Below are positions 1-8,146 of a DNA stretch of 64,000 nucleotides, one piece after another. This stretch comes from Candidatus Altarchaeales archaeon (GTDB lineage: Archaea; Altiarchaeota; Altiarchaeia; IMC4; SCGC-AAA252-I15). A model generated the notes under the pieces. That model searched no databases. It had not been told where the DNA came from and worked only from the letters and a program-made list of their open reading frames with translations. Position numbers and translations under genes: made by a program. Positions within the stretch are counted from its first letter, which is position 1. Every line of letters begins with the position of its first letter. Location of the stretch: positions 62,001 to 126,000 of the forward strand of contig WJMO01000005.1 of NCBI GenBank assembly GCA_014727915.1, read 5' to 3'.

Positions 1-1042
1 CCGTGGCGTCGGCGAGGCTGTCCTGTGTTATGTAACCCAAAAGTTTGTTCCTGTCCGAGACCAGCACCAGTGTCTTGCCCAACAGCAGCTTCAATGATTC
101 GTCAACCCTCAGGTCCCCGTCCAAGACAAGGAAGTCCAATCCATCCTCCTCCCCTATCCTGGACTCCGGGTCGACCTTCTTCAATGCTCTGATGTCCAGC
201 ACACCCCTCATCACACCGTCGGAGTCCACCTTCACATATAGGTTCTCACCCCTTCGGAACGTTGTGTTCAGGAACTCCCTCCACGTAAGCCCATCATTGA
301 CGTACCTTATGTCCTGGACTGCGATATCCCGCAGCCTAGCCCCCTTCAAAGCCCGTCTAAGGCTGATATACTTCAGCTCGCTCCCGCCCGCCAGGTAGAG
401 GAGGCCTCCTATGGCAATCCACCATATGTTCCACGATAGCAGTCCCAAGAAGGCTATGGTGAGGAATATGAACTGGCCTACCGCGGTCGCTATCCTCGTC
501 GCCCGCGTGTAGTCCATCCACAAAGCCAACGTGCTCCTGAACACCCTCCCCCCGTCCATGGGGAACGCTGGCAGCATGTTGAACGCGCCAAGTATGAGAT
601 TGAGGGAGACGATGATGCTCACGATCCCAGAGAGGCTGTCCATGGCGAAGCTACCATCCACGATGCCCGAGGTCACCTCGTCATATCCTATGAAGTCCAG
701 GTTCAACGCGAATATCAGTAACAACCCGACTGCAGCCAGCATGAAGTTGAACATTGGGCCCACGACGGCCACCCTCAGCTCGACCACAGGGTCGTCCGGC
801 AACTCTATGCTCGCGACTCCGCCGATGGGCAGGAGGGTTATCTTCGGCACCTTCACCCCGTGCATCATCGCAGTGAGGGAGTGCACGAGCTCATGAGCCA
901 GGACGATGGTGAATATCAGAGAGAAGAACAGGAAACCCTGGATGCCCAATCCAACTAGGATGAACATGAACCACACTATGAATAGCAGGTGCAGCTCGAT
1001 GGATATGCCCTTTACCTTGAATATGCTGTAAGACCAGCGCAT
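1..1042 (-). CDS. M50-family (site-2-protease-like) membrane metalloprotease with CBS region, 3' end beyond the window
   Basis: Partial: the reading frame is open from ATG 1042 to the window edge, 347 codons. It should cleave substrates inside the membrane and is anchored by several TM segments. The zinc motif HELVH is at residues 50-54 within a hydrophobic segment, and the second motif of the family (NMLPAFPMDGG) lies near residue 160, so both metal-binding elements are present. The C-terminal part beyond residue ~230 is soluble, with a stretch resembling a CBS domain (residues ~310-340), the usual architecture of archaeal M50 proteins such as MJ0392. It starts 8 nt after the stop of the upstream ilvH-like gene and is probably co-transcribed with it. 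The substrate is unknown. Confidence 0.9.
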   Translation of the reverse strand, partial: MRWSYSIFKVKGISIELHLLFIVWFMFILVGLGIQGFLFFSLIFTIVLAHELVHSLTAMMHGVKVPKITLLPIGGVASIELPDDPVVELRVAVVGPMFNFMLAAVGLLLIFALNLDFIGYDEVTSGIVDGSFAMDSLSGIVSIIVSLNLILGAFNMLPAFPMDGGRVFRSTLALWMDYTRATRIATAVGQFIFLTIAFLGLLSWNIWWIAIGGLLYLAGGSELKYISLRRALKGARLRDIAVQDIRYVNDGLTWREFLNTTFRRGENLYVKVDSDGVMRGVLDIRALKKVDPESRIGEEDGLDFLVLDGDLRVDESLKLLLGKTLVLVSDRNKLLGYITQDSLADAT

Positions 1043-1049
1043 GTTGCCT

Positions 1050-1538
1050 CTAACCCCTCTGTATGGCGGTCGCTCCGGTTCGGGCGATCTCCTTTATGCC
1101 CAGCGTCCTCATGATGCTCAGGAACGCGTTTATCTTGTTAGTATCTCCGATTATCTCGACAGACAGCGTCTTCGGGCTGACATCCACGATGTTGCCCCTG
1201 AATACGTCAGCGTACTGTATGACCTGAGCCTTCTGCTTCTCAGATGGCGTGTTCACCTTTACGATGCACAGCTCCCTCATAACCGCGTTATCGGGTGATA
1301 TGTCCGTGACCCTTATGACGTTCACGAGCTTGTTCATCTGCTTGTTTATCTGCTCCAGCACACGGTCGTCGCCGCGGGTTACAATGGTCATCCTCGCGAT
1401 GTCCGGATGGTCGGTGGCGCCGACGGTGATGCTCTCTATGTTGAACTTCCGCCTCGCGAACAAAGACGCTATCCTCTGCAGGACTCCCGGCTTATGCTCC
1501 ACCAAAGCAGTGAACACGTGAACTCTCTCCTCGCTCAT
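1050..1538 (-). CDS. ilvH: Acetolactate synthase small (regulatory) subunit, ACT domain
   Basis: 162 residues, full length for IlvH/IlvN. The N-terminal ACT domain (residues ~5-80) starts with VFTALVEHKPGVLQRIASLF and has the family's RRKFNIESITVG segment; the C-terminal half (~85-160) is the usual ALS_ss_C region. The protein activates the catalytic subunit IlvB and confers valine feedback control in branched-chain amino acid synthesis. No ilvB is adjacent: the upstream neighbour is the divergent aIF2-alpha gene and the downstream one an M50 protease, so the subunit is orphaned from its partner in this region. The start is supported by GGAGG about 10 nt upstream and a TATA-like box at 1561-1571. 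A role as a free ACT regulator is a less likely alternative. Confidence 0.9.
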   Translation of the reverse strand: MSEERVHVFTALVEHKPGVLQRIASLFARRKFNIESITVGATDHPDIARMTIVTRGDDRVLEQINKQMNKLVNVIRVTDISPDNAVMRELCIVKVNTPSEKQKAQVIQYADVFRGNIVDVSPKTLSVEIIGDTNKINAFLSIMRTLGIKEIARTGATAIQRG

Positions 1539-1560
1539 ACTATGCCCTCCTGACTTGCTA

Positions 1561-1590
1561 GTATTTATAGACGTTTCTATTATAAAGACT
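1561..1590. promoter_or_regulatory. Divergent promoter region between ilvH and aIF2-alpha
   Basis: The 65-nt gap holds two AT-rich TATA-like elements, TATTTATAG at 1562-1570 and CTATTATAAAG at 1578-1588. The first lies about 28 nt upstream of the minus-strand ilvH start; either could serve the plus-strand gene starting at 1604. This is read from sequence only, and the start sites are not known. Confidence 0.5.
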
Positions 1591-1603
1591 ACTTACCTGC
1601 AAA

Positions 1604-2392
1604 ATGGCTGACGGAGACTATCCTGAACCGGGGGAGCTGGTTATCGGCACTGTCAAGAGCATATTCAACCAGGGCGCCTTCATAGACCTGGACGAGTACA
1701 CCGGCCGAAGGGGCATGCTGCACCTGTCCGAGATAAGCCTGAAATGGGTGCGGAACATCCGGGACTACGTGAAAGAGGGGCAGAAGGTTGTTGTGGTAGT
1801 CCTGAGGATAGACCCCAAAAGGGGCCACATCGACCTGTCTCTTCGGAGGGTGAATGACTCCCAGAGGAAGCAGAAGCTGCAGCAGGTAAAGCAGAAGCAG
1901 AGGGCGTTGAAGCTTTTGGAGCTGATGGCGTCGGAGCTGAAGCTGAAGCCAGAATCCGTCACCAAGAAGCTGTCGAACACGCTTTCAGAATATGACTCCC
2001 TCTACTCCGGCCTTGAGGCCATCTCACTGGACGAGAAGGTCGCAGACGGCCTTGACATCCCCGACAAGTGGCGCAAGAAGCTCGTGGAGCTGGTGAAGAA
2101 GAGCATCAAACCACCGGTGGTCGAGGTGACGGGCTTCGTAAAATTGCAGAGCTTCGAGTCCGACGGCGTTGAAATGATAAAATCCTCCCTGCGTGAGATA
2201 CTGAAGCACAAGCCCCGTGACTGCGACATGGAACTAAACTATGTGTCCGCGCCGCTGTACAGGGTGAAGGTCCGGGCCTCCGACTACAAGAAGGCGGAGA
2301 AGGCCATGCGCAAAGCCGTCGACCAGGGCATCTCCTACGTTGAAAGCCACAAGGGCAACGGCGAATTCCACAGGGAGCTGGAGGGGAAATGA
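1604..2392 (+). CDS. Translation initiation factor aIF2 subunit alpha
   Basis: 262 residues, typical length. Part of the heterotrimeric aIF2 that carries initiator Met-tRNA to the small ribosomal subunit. The N-terminal S1 (OB-fold) domain spans residues ~8-85 (LVIGTVKSIFNQGAFIDL ... HIDLSLRRV), followed by a helical domain (~88-175) and the alpha/beta domain (~178-262). It is the first gene of an operon with nop10 and a PAC2-family gene; its TGA overlaps the nop10 ATG (ATGA). The aIF2-alpha/nop10/PAC2 string is a common archaeal arrangement, which supports all three calls. Confidence 0.97.
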   Translation: MADGDYPEPGELVIGTVKSIFNQGAFIDLDEYTGRRGMLHLSEISLKWVRNIRDYVKEGQKVVVVVLRIDPKRGHIDLSLRRVNDSQRKQKLQQVKQKQRALKLLELMASELKLKPESVTKKLSNTLSEYDSLYSGLEAISLDEKVADGLDIPDKWRKKLVELVKKSIKPPVVEVTGFVKLQSFESDGVEMIKSSLREILKHKPRDCDMELNYVSAPLYRVKVRASDYKKAEKAMRKAVDQGISYVESHKGNGEFHRELEGK

Positions 2393-2556
2393 GGATACGA
2401 AAGTGCCCCGAATGCGGAGGGTACACTCTTAAAGAATCATGCGGTAAATGTAACGTTAAATCGTCGCAGGTCGGGCCGGCCAGATACTCTCCAGAGGACC
2501 CGTATGGCTGCTACCGCCGGCAGATGAAGGAGCAGATGGGACATGGAAGAGATTAA
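2389..2556 (+). CDS. nop10: H/ACA ribonucleoprotein protein Nop10
   Basis: 55 residues. A small zinc-binding protein of the H/ACA RNP that, with Cbf5, Gar1 and L7Ae, makes pseudouridines in rRNA. The N-terminal zinc ribbon is visible as CPECG (residues 6-10) and CGKC (18-21), followed by the conserved GPARYSPEDPYGCYRR segment that contacts Cbf5. The start overlaps the aIF2-alpha stop (ATGA), and the 3' end overlaps the next gene by 14 nt, so translation is probably coupled. Confidence 0.97.
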   Translation: MRIRKCPECGGYTLKESCGKCNVKSSQVGPARYSPEDPYGCYRRQMKEQMGHGRD

Positions 2557-3310
2557 GATAAACATGATTGAGCGGCCTGAGCTGAAGAAAACCATACTCA
2601 TAGAGGGACTCCCGGGGATAGGCTTGGTCGGCAAGCTCGCGGGCGATCACCTCAAGGACGAGCTTAAGGCAGTTAAGTTCGCAGAGCTGACCTCCACTTA
2701 CCTCCCGCCGCAGGTCAGCATACAGGACGACGGGACGGTGAAGCTCGTCAACATGGAAATGTACTATTGGAAGGGCAAGGAGAACGATATCATACTGCTG
2801 TTGGGCGACTTCCAGGGTTTGACGCCTGAAAGCCAGTATTACATCGCCGACAGGATACTGGACTTCGGCAAAGACTACGATCTCAGGCGTCTTTACACGC
2901 TCGGCGGCTTGGGGACGGGAGCAATAACCCACACTCCAAGGGTTTTCGGTGCTGCCACTTCCAAGAACCTGGTCTCAGAACTGGAAGAATATGGGATAGT
3001 ATTCAAGGGCGGTGGAGCCATATTCGGCGCCAGCGGCCTCCTGCTAGGCCTCTCGATACCGCGGAAAATCGAGGCGGTGTGTCTCATGGGTGAGACACAC
3101 GGGCAGATAATCGACGCCAAATCGGCGGAGGCGGTGCTGCAGATCCTGACCAAGATACTGGGAGTCGAGGTTAACATGAACGAGCTTAAGAAGAAGGCCC
3201 GGCAGACCGAGGACCAGATCAACAAGATGAGCCAGATGATCGACACCCACCGGAAGTCTGTGGAGAGACAGCAGGAACTACTGGACGAGAACCCATTCTA
3301 CATACGCTGA
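2543..3310 (+). CDS. PAC2-family protein (proteasome assembly chaperone-like)
   Basis: 255 residues. The N-terminal segment LIEGLPGIGLVGKLAGDHL is the hallmark of the PAC2 / COG2047 family, and LYTLGGLGTGAITHTPRVF is also typical. Residues ~210-250 form a charged, heptad-like helix. Eukaryotic PAC2 assists 20S proteasome assembly; archaeal members are assumed but not proven to act similarly. The gene overlaps nop10 by 14 nt and is the last gene of the operon. The next gene is convergent, with only 9 nt between the two stops. Confidence 0.9.
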   Translation: MEEIKINMIERPELKKTILIEGLPGIGLVGKLAGDHLKDELKAVKFAELTSTYLPPQVSIQDDGTVKLVNMEMYYWKGKENDIILLLGDFQGLTPESQYYIADRILDFGKDYDLRRLYTLGGLGTGAITHTPRVFGAATSKNLVSELEEYGIVFKGGGAIFGASGLLLGLSIPRKIEAVCLMGETHGQIIDAKSAEAVLQILTKILGVEVNMNELKKKARQTEDQINKMSQMIDTHRKSVERQQELLDENPFYIR

Positions 3311-3319
3311 AATAAAATC

Positions 3320-3832
3320 CTATTCGCTCTTGCATATGCATGTGGGCGGGGAGGCGCAGCACCCGCTCCCCGACGGCTTGTAGGTGCATGTCCTGCCGGG
3401 ATCGCAGGAGGCTGCAGCGCAGTTGCTCGGGCTAGGGTTGCGGACCTCACGGCAGGTCAACATTGTGGTGGTTGTTGGATTGGTGGTTGATGTCACAGCG
3501 GGTTGAGTGGCTGAAGGAGCTGCAGTAGACGATGTCACCCCCACCGTTGATGTGGTCACAACATACTTCAGAGTAGTTGATGAAGGCGTCAGTGTAGTCG
3601 TCGGGGTTTCAGCGACATATGCGGTGGTTGATGTTGTATGCTCAACTGTCGTCGCCGTTACCTCAACCGTTGATGTAACTTGCGCGCCCGTGGTTGCAGT
3701 GGGGTTCAAAGTGGTGGAAGGCGGGCTCACCGTCGTCGTTGCCACTCCTGCGTCTCCCCCGATGCACCCGCAGAAGAGCAGCGCCAAAACCACAGCGGAC
3801 GACCTAGCCCCCAAGGTTCCTCTTGACCTCAT
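3320..3832 (-). CDS. Thr-rich lipoprotein with Cys-rich C-terminal domain
   Basis: 170 residues, function unknown. The N-terminus has an arginine, a hydrophobic stretch and a lipobox-like LLFCGC at about residues 18-23, so membrane anchoring by lipid is likely. Residues ~30-125 are dominated by Thr, Ser, Val and Pro, a linker-like stalk; the last ~45 residues hold 8 cysteines (CREVRNPSPSNCAAASCD ... CCASPPTCICKSE), probably disulfide-bonded. It is the last gene of the minus-strand redox operon and overlaps the upstream ATPase gene by 29 nt. The stalk-plus-Cys-domain design matches the surface proteins encoded at 33-49 kb. Confidence 0.75.
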   Translation of the reverse strand: MRSRGTLGARSSAVVLALLFCGCIGGDAGVATTTVSPPSTTLNPTATTGAQVTSTVEVTATTVEHTTSTTAYVAETPTTTLTPSSTTLKYVVTTSTVGVTSSTAAPSATQPAVTSTTNPTTTTMLTCREVRNPSPSNCAAASCDPGRTCTYKPSGSGCCASPPTCICKSE

Positions 3833-4664
3833 CCCATATCCTCTCCACGCTCTTCACCAGCTCACCATCCCCGTATTCTACTATGGTCTTACGCTCGATC
3901 ATAGCCTCCGTGAACGACCTGCTATAGGGTACCATGCCCGCGAATCCTACACCCCTGTCCCCGCAGTACTCCCTTATCTCCGTGGTCTTCCCGGGGTTTA
4001 TGTCGCTCTTGTTGACGCACACCAACGCTTTCACCTTGAAATGGTCCGTGACATCCAGCACTCTCTTCATGTCATGGACTCCGCTGACCGTCGGCTCCGC
4101 CACAACCAGCGCCAGGTCAGCCCCTCCGATGGAGGCGATAACCGGACATCCTATACCTGGGGATCCGTCCAATATGATGAGGCCGACTCCATGCTCCTCC
4201 GCAACCCTCCTGGCATTCTCTCTGACTACGGTCACGAGCTTTCCAGAGGCCTCCTCACCCGGTTTAAGCCGTGCATGGGATAGCATCCCATGCCGTGTGC
4301 TGGAGACAAAAGCCTTGCCAGACGACTTATCCACCATCCTGACCGCGTTGTGGGGGCATACCAGCTTGCACACCCCGCAACCCTCACAGTGCAGGGCATC
4401 GACCTCACAGTCCTTGATAGCGTCGAACCTGCACTTGCTAGTGCACAAACCACAGTTTCTGCACCTTGAAGGGTCTATCTCAGCGGTCTGAAACGCCTTG
4501 AAATCATGCTCCTCCCTCACCTCAGGGTCCAAGAGCAGGTGCAGGTTGCTCGCGTCCACGTCACAGTCTGCCATGACCTTTTCCGCTTCTAGGGAGGCGA
4601 AGGCCCCGACCAGGCTGGTCTTCCCAGTCCCGCCCTTACCGCTCAGTACCGTCACCTGTTTCAA
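3804..4664 (-). CDS. MinD/Mrp-type ATPase with inserted ferredoxin domain (second of a pair)
   Basis: 286 residues from a TTG start at 4664, chosen because a strong GGAGGTGA lies 8 nt upstream and the N-terminus MKQVTVLSGKGGTGKT fits the family; GTG 4676 is the alternative. The deviant Walker A GKGGTGKT is at residues 9-16. Two 4Fe-4S motifs are inserted at C68/C71/C74/C78 and C93/C96/C99/C103. This is the COG1149 group, related to Nbp35/Mrp and NifH-like P-loop proteins, often found as adjacent pairs and thought to act in Fe-S cluster or redox metalloprotein handling. It overlaps the upstream CcdA-like gene by 29 nt. The substrate is unknown. Confidence 0.9.
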   Translation of the reverse strand: MKQVTVLSGKGGTGKTSLVGAFASLEAEKVMADCDVDASNLHLLLDPEVREEHDFKAFQTAEIDPSRCRNCGLCTSKCRFDAIKDCEVDALHCEGCGVCKLVCPHNAVRMVDKSSGKAFVSSTRHGMLSHARLKPGEEASGKLVTVVRENARRVAEEHGVGLIILDGSPGIGCPVIASIGGADLALVVAEPTVSGVHDMKRVLDVTDHFKVKALVCVNKSDINPGKTTEIREYCGDRGVGFAGMVPYSRSFTEAMIERKTIVEYGDGELVKSVERIWDEVKRNLGG

Positions 4665-6150
4665 CTTCCTCTTCACCTCCCATGATATTCCTCTTGATCT
4701 TCAGGTACAACAGTATCAACGGAACTCCGACCGCGGTCAAACCCATTATGAGCAGCAAGTTCGGTCCTGTGAACACGTCTGATATGGCTGTGCCGAACAG
4801 GAGGAGATAGAAGGCGGGTGTCGCCAGATTCAGGGCGGCCCAAAGCCCGGCGGCCAGCAACCCTATCATCAATGCCAGCTCCCACATTGTGTCCACGTTC
4901 AATATCTCCCTCCTGGTCGTTAGGACTATTAGGGCGGTCGATCCCAGGGCGTACAATAGTATTCCGACAGCGGCTAGTATGTTGTTCAACAGCTCCGGCG
5001 CGAATACGAGTATGACTCCCAGGCAGAGCATCATGTTGCCCGACAGCAGCTTCAGAACCTGCCCCTCCTCTTCCTTGAGCTTCCTGGACCCGAGGGTGTA
5101 TGTGAAGACCCCTACGATGGTCATGAGAGGCAGGACGTATACTGCATTGTAGAGCGCTAGGTACATGTAATATTGCAGGTTGGAGAGGTTGCTCAGGGTG
5201 AGCACCCGCGTGTAGACCATCGGGAACCCTGCCGTGCAGAGGAGCTCATAGCTGTTTGCTGCGATGGCCAATACGGCAGTCCCGAATATCATCGACGGCA
5301 GCTCCGACGCCTTCATGAGATTCCGCATGCGCGTGAACAGCTTGGGCTTGGCCGAGTCCGGAATGCTCAGGGACAGGCCCTCCTGGAGCCAGAAGAAGTC
5401 CTTTATGTTTATCGCGGCGACGGCCAAGGCGATCAAACCAGCAAGCAAGGTTATCCATTTTATCTGCCCTATCATGAGGAAAAGGTTCAGCCACGCGGCC
5501 ATGAAGATGAAGTACACGAACCCGGAGAAGAACACGAATATCCCCCCTATCAGGAGCATCCTCACCCTGGACTTGGCGTGTATAAGCAGGCTCAGCAGGA
5601 AGAACAACACGAAGAACGCGCAGGGGTTGAAGCCGTCCAAGCCTCCGAGTATCACCGTGAACAATGGAAGGGACATGGTTGTCGCGTCGACCTCGCCCAG
5701 AAGTGGAAGCTCGACGGCGGTCTCGTTCCTATCGACTTCAACGCACTGGTCGCATTCGGGGTCGTCGCATGCGTGCGTGCTGTGAAAGCATTCGAGTATC
5801 ATGTCCTCGATCTCCTTCCCCGACGTTGCGTCATCGCGGTAGCCGACCTTCATGTCCCCGCAGATGAATGTGCCCGGGACTCCAGTGGCGGAACCACCGC
5901 ACTCTGATGCCATCTCATAGTAGAGCTTGGCGTTCTCCTCGCTCTCAGAGACCTCATACCTGTAGACCTCAAGCCAGGGGTACTTCTCCTCCAACCGGTC
6001 TAGGAAGGGTTTCTCGTGGGCGCAGTGGGGGCACCCCTTAGAATAGAAGAAGTGAACTATGACTGCAGAGTCACTGTCGGCTTCCTCGGCTCCGCTGGCA
6101 AAGCCGACGGCCAGAGCCAGGAAAACCATTGCAACAAGCAACCTCCTCAT
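4636..6150 (-). CDS. Thioredoxin-CcdA/DsbD-like membrane fusion protein
   Basis: 504 residues. After a signal sequence (1-20) there is a thioredoxin-like domain (~28-125) with active site C40-P-H-C43 and the cis-proline loop GVPGT (91-95). A short Cys-rich segment follows (C129, C134, C137). Residues ~160-490 hold about eight TM helices of the CcdA/DsbD type; C178 in GFNPC and C306 in ELLCTAGFP match the reactive cysteine pair of that family. The protein probably passes electrons from cytoplasmic thiols to the outward-facing thioredoxin domain, reducing or isomerising extracellular disulfides. It is ATGA-coupled to the upstream ferredoxin-ATPase. The domain order differs from bacterial DsbD, which has its thioredoxin domain at the C-terminus. 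Confidence 0.88.
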   Translation of the reverse strand: MRRLLVAMVFLALAVGFASGAEEADSDSAVIVHFFYSKGCPHCAHEKPFLDRLEEKYPWLEVYRYEVSESEENAKLYYEMASECGGSATGVPGTFICGDMKVGYRDDATSGKEIEDMILECFHSTHACDDPECDQCVEVDRNETAVELPLLGEVDATTMSLPLFTVILGGLDGFNPCAFFVLFFLLSLLIHAKSRVRMLLIGGIFVFFSGFVYFIFMAAWLNLFLMIGQIKWITLLAGLIALAVAAINIKDFFWLQEGLSLSIPDSAKPKLFTRMRNLMKASELPSMIFGTAVLAIAANSYELLCTAGFPMVYTRVLTLSNLSNLQYYMYLALYNAVYVLPLMTIVGVFTYTLGSRKLKEEEGQVLKLLSGNMMLCLGVILVFAPELLNNILAAVGILLYALGSTALIVLTTRREILNVDTMWELALMIGLLAAGLWAALNLATPAFYLLLFGTAISDVFTGPNLLLIMGLTAVGVPLILLYLKIKRNIMGGEEEVETGDGTER

Positions 6151-6980
6151 AGCGCCTCCCTCTTCATTAGGTCAAATAAGCCAATAAATCCCTTCCTATA
6201 CTCGCTCAACTCCCTGGTGAACGGCACACCCCTGGAATAGAGCCTGGCTATCTCGATGTCGTCAGGTATCCGCATCAATACCGGTATGCCCCTGTCCTCG
6301 CAGTATCTGTCCACGCTATCATAGCCTTCACGGTGCCTGTTCACGACAACACCGTGGGGTATGCCCATGACCTCAAGCATTTCAGCCGCGAGCTCAAGGT
6401 CGTTCAACCCGAACGGCGTCGGCTCGGCGACCAGGAGGCAGAAGTCAGACCCTCCAACGGATTCTATCACCGCACACGAAGTTCCGGGGGGGCAGTCCAC
6501 TATCGCATCCTCCCCCCATCTGATCCTCTCCTTAACCTTCCTTATCACGGGAGTTGCCATAGCCTCACCAGTGTTCAGCAAACCATAAGTCAATCCAACA
6601 CCGTCCACTTTCCCCGATAAGACCTCGCCCACGGTCCTCCTGCCCTCCGTTATCGCTCCCCTAGGGCAGGCTAGCATGCAGCCGCCACAACCGTGGCAGA
6701 GAATGTCGAAGGTCATGAATGCATTTTCCACGACCGCTAAAGCGTTGTACCTGCAGAAGTCCGCGCACCGGCCGCAGTAGTCGCACATGCTCTCATCGAC
6801 CACTGGCACCATCACCTCCACAGCCTCACCGGGTCCCAAATCGGGATTCAGGAATATGTGGCAGTTCGGCTCTTCAACGTCGCAGTCCAGGAGATGCACG
6901 TCACCCAAGGCAAGCGCCAGGTTCACTGCAACGGTTGTCTTGCCTGTTCCTCCCTTCCCGCTCGCTACCGAAACGATCAT
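6147..6980 (-). CDS. MinD/Mrp-type ATPase with inserted ferredoxin domain (first of a pair)
   Basis: 277 residues from ATG 6980, 1 nt after the upstream stop; the in-frame extension to 7076 would run into the preceding gene and precede the natural N-terminus MIVSVASGKGGTGKT, so it was rejected. Walker A is at residues 8-15. Ferredoxin-type motifs are at C66/C69/C72/C76 and C95/C98/C101/C105. It shares the domain plan of the second ATPase (3804-4664) but is clearly diverged. The two may form a heterodimer, as adjacent COG1149 pairs commonly occur together with NifX-like genes; that is inference. Its stop overlaps the start of the thioredoxin-CcdA gene (ATGA). Confidence 0.9.
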   Translation of the reverse strand: MIVSVASGKGGTGKTTVAVNLALALGDVHLLDCDVEEPNCHIFLNPDLGPGEAVEVMVPVVDESMCDYCGRCADFCRYNALAVVENAFMTFDILCHGCGGCMLACPRGAITEGRRTVGEVLSGKVDGVGLTYGLLNTGEAMATPVIRKVKERIRWGEDAIVDCPPGTSCAVIESVGGSDFCLLVAEPTPFGLNDLELAAEMLEVMGIPHGVVVNRHREGYDSVDRYCEDRGIPVLMRIPDDIEIARLYSRGVPFTRELSEYRKGFIGLFDLMKREAL

Positions 6981-6981
6981 G

Positions 6982-7377
6982 CTATTTTTTCTCACAACCC
7001 GGTCCCGGGCTCTCACCCTTGAAAGCGTGCCTTTTGCAGGCATTGGAATCGCTTGCCTCGGCCAGCGCACCTTCATTGAACTGGCTTACTGCATCTCTTA
7101 CATCCCCTCCAGCTCCGACAAACGCCTTTATCCCCTTCTCCCTGAAGAACTGGACTGCCCTCCTCCCAAGGCCGCTGCAGACTATTGCCTCAACCCCCTC
7201 GTCAGCAAGCAGCTCAGGGGGTGTCCTCTCCCCTCCCCTGTGGTGGCTGGTGTTCGGAACAATAGTCACATCCCATGTTTCACTGTCCACTATCGTATAC
7301 GTTGGCGTTCGCCCAAAGTGCTCTCCAACCCGGTCATCTAATCCTCCGCCTCCCATGCTCGGCACTGCAACCCTCAT
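6982..7377 (-). CDS. NifX/NafY-like dinitrogenase iron-molybdenum cofactor family protein
   Basis: 131 residues. The start MRVAVPSMGGGGLDDRVGEHFGR is typical of the small NifX/NifB-C-terminal fold (RNase H-like) that binds Fe-S or FeMo-cofactor precursors in nitrogen fixers. CSGLGRRAVQFF and the His-containing GRTPTYTIVD region fit the family. No nif structural genes are visible, so a general metal- or cluster-binding role is more likely. It lies between the AhpD-like gene (ATGA overlap) and the first ferredoxin-ATPase (1-nt gap). The C-terminus ends with a Cys/Lys tail (CKRHAFKGESPGPGCEKK). Confidence 0.88.
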   Translation of the reverse strand: MRVAVPSMGGGGLDDRVGEHFGRTPTYTIVDSETWDVTIVPNTSHHRGGERTPPELLADEGVEAIVCSGLGRRAVQFFREKGIKAFVGAGGDVRDAVSQFNEGALAEASDSNACKRHAFKGESPGPGCEKK

Positions 7378-7721
7378 CTTCGCTCTCCTCCAAAATCATC
7401 TATCGCCTTGACCACGAGCTGGGTGTACATGAGCGACGGACCGCCGCCCATAAAAGCCGCAACAAAACATGTCTCCATTATCTCCTCTTCTGTTGCTCCG
7501 GATTCCAAGGCTTTTTTCACATGGTATGCGATACACCATCTGCAGTGTGTGGCGACTGAAAGAGCTATGCTGATCAGTTCCTTGGTCTTGTGGGGTAGGG
7601 CTCCCTCCTTCTCTGCTGTGTGCATGAAGCTTCCGAAGGCCTTCATCTGCTCAGGGTACTCCTCACCCAGCTGATTCAGCGAATTATTGACTTCCCCCAA
7701 CACCTCTTCCATCGAATCCAT
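7374..7721 (-). CDS. Carboxymuconolactone decarboxylase / AhpD-like protein
   Basis: 115 residues from ATG 7721, which begins 1 nt after the preceding NifX-like stop and has GGAGG upstream; the longer in-frame extension lies inside that gene. The AhpD-type active-site motif C-R-W-C followed by a His three residues later (HCRWCIAYH) is present, so a thiol-peroxidase-linked redox function is more likely than lactone decarboxylation. The position within a thioredoxin/Fe-S operon fits a redox role. Substrate and partner are not known. Confidence 0.88.
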   Translation of the reverse strand: MDSMEEVLGEVNNSLNQLGEEYPEQMKAFGSFMHTAEKEGALPHKTKELISIALSVATHCRWCIAYHVKKALESGATEEEIMETCFVAAFMGGGPSLMYTQLVVKAIDDFGGERR

Positions 7722-7722
7722 C

Positions 7723-8142
7723 CTACGTGCCTCCCCTTCGCCTGCCCTGCCCCCTACCGCCAAAGCCCCTTCTTCCGCCACCAAAGTGGTCTCTGACGGT
7801 GGGCCCTTCAACAGGTTTCAATATGCCTTTTGCGTATTCCCTCGCTGCTTCACCTGCGTTGCCCCGGTATTGGATCATCTCAACGCCTCCCTGGGACAGC
7901 ACCGCCGCTGCGTTGGGCCCGAAGTTCCCTGCGATCACCGCCTTCGCTCCCATCTCGTTTACCTGCTGGGCGGCCTGTATCCCTGCTCCGCCCGCGGAGG
8001 AGAACCCGGTGTTCCCAACGACCTCAGTCTTGGCAACTTCCCCGCCTTCGCATTCCGCGACCGTGAAGTTCCGGCATCTCCCGAAGACAGGCGATACACC
8101 GTCCTCTAGACCGCCCTCGTTCGTCGCAATAACCACCTTCAT
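7723..8142 (-). CDS. NifX-like protein with Gly/Arg-rich tail
   Basis: 139 residues, second NifX-family paralogue of the operon. The core (1-110) has MKVVIATNEGGLEDGVSPVFG and the AVIAGNFGPNAAAVL segment typical of the family. The last ~25 residues are a Gly/Arg-rich tail (FGGGRRGFGGRGQGRRRGG) that the other copy lacks. The start ATG 8142 has GGGGGTGAG just upstream, and the gene lies 4 nt after the small zinc-protein gene. Such tailed NifX proteins commonly sit next to DUF134 and Gly-rich zinc proteins, as here. Confidence 0.88.
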   Translation of the reverse strand: MKVVIATNEGGLEDGVSPVFGRCRNFTVAECEGGEVAKTEVVGNTGFSSAGGAGIQAAQQVNEMGAKAVIAGNFGPNAAAVLSQGGVEMIQYRGNAGEAAREYAKGILKPVEGPTVRDHFGGGRRGFGGRGQGRRRGGT

Positions 8143-8146
8143 GTTC

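Noticed and set aside
5173..5907. 244-residue open frame on the plus strand
   Set aside because: It lies entirely antisense to the thioredoxin-CcdA gene and has no family features; it reflects the composition of the other strand.
6982..8142. Nitrogenase cofactor cluster
   Set aside because: Only NifX-like folds are present; there are no nifH, D, K, E, N or B genes.
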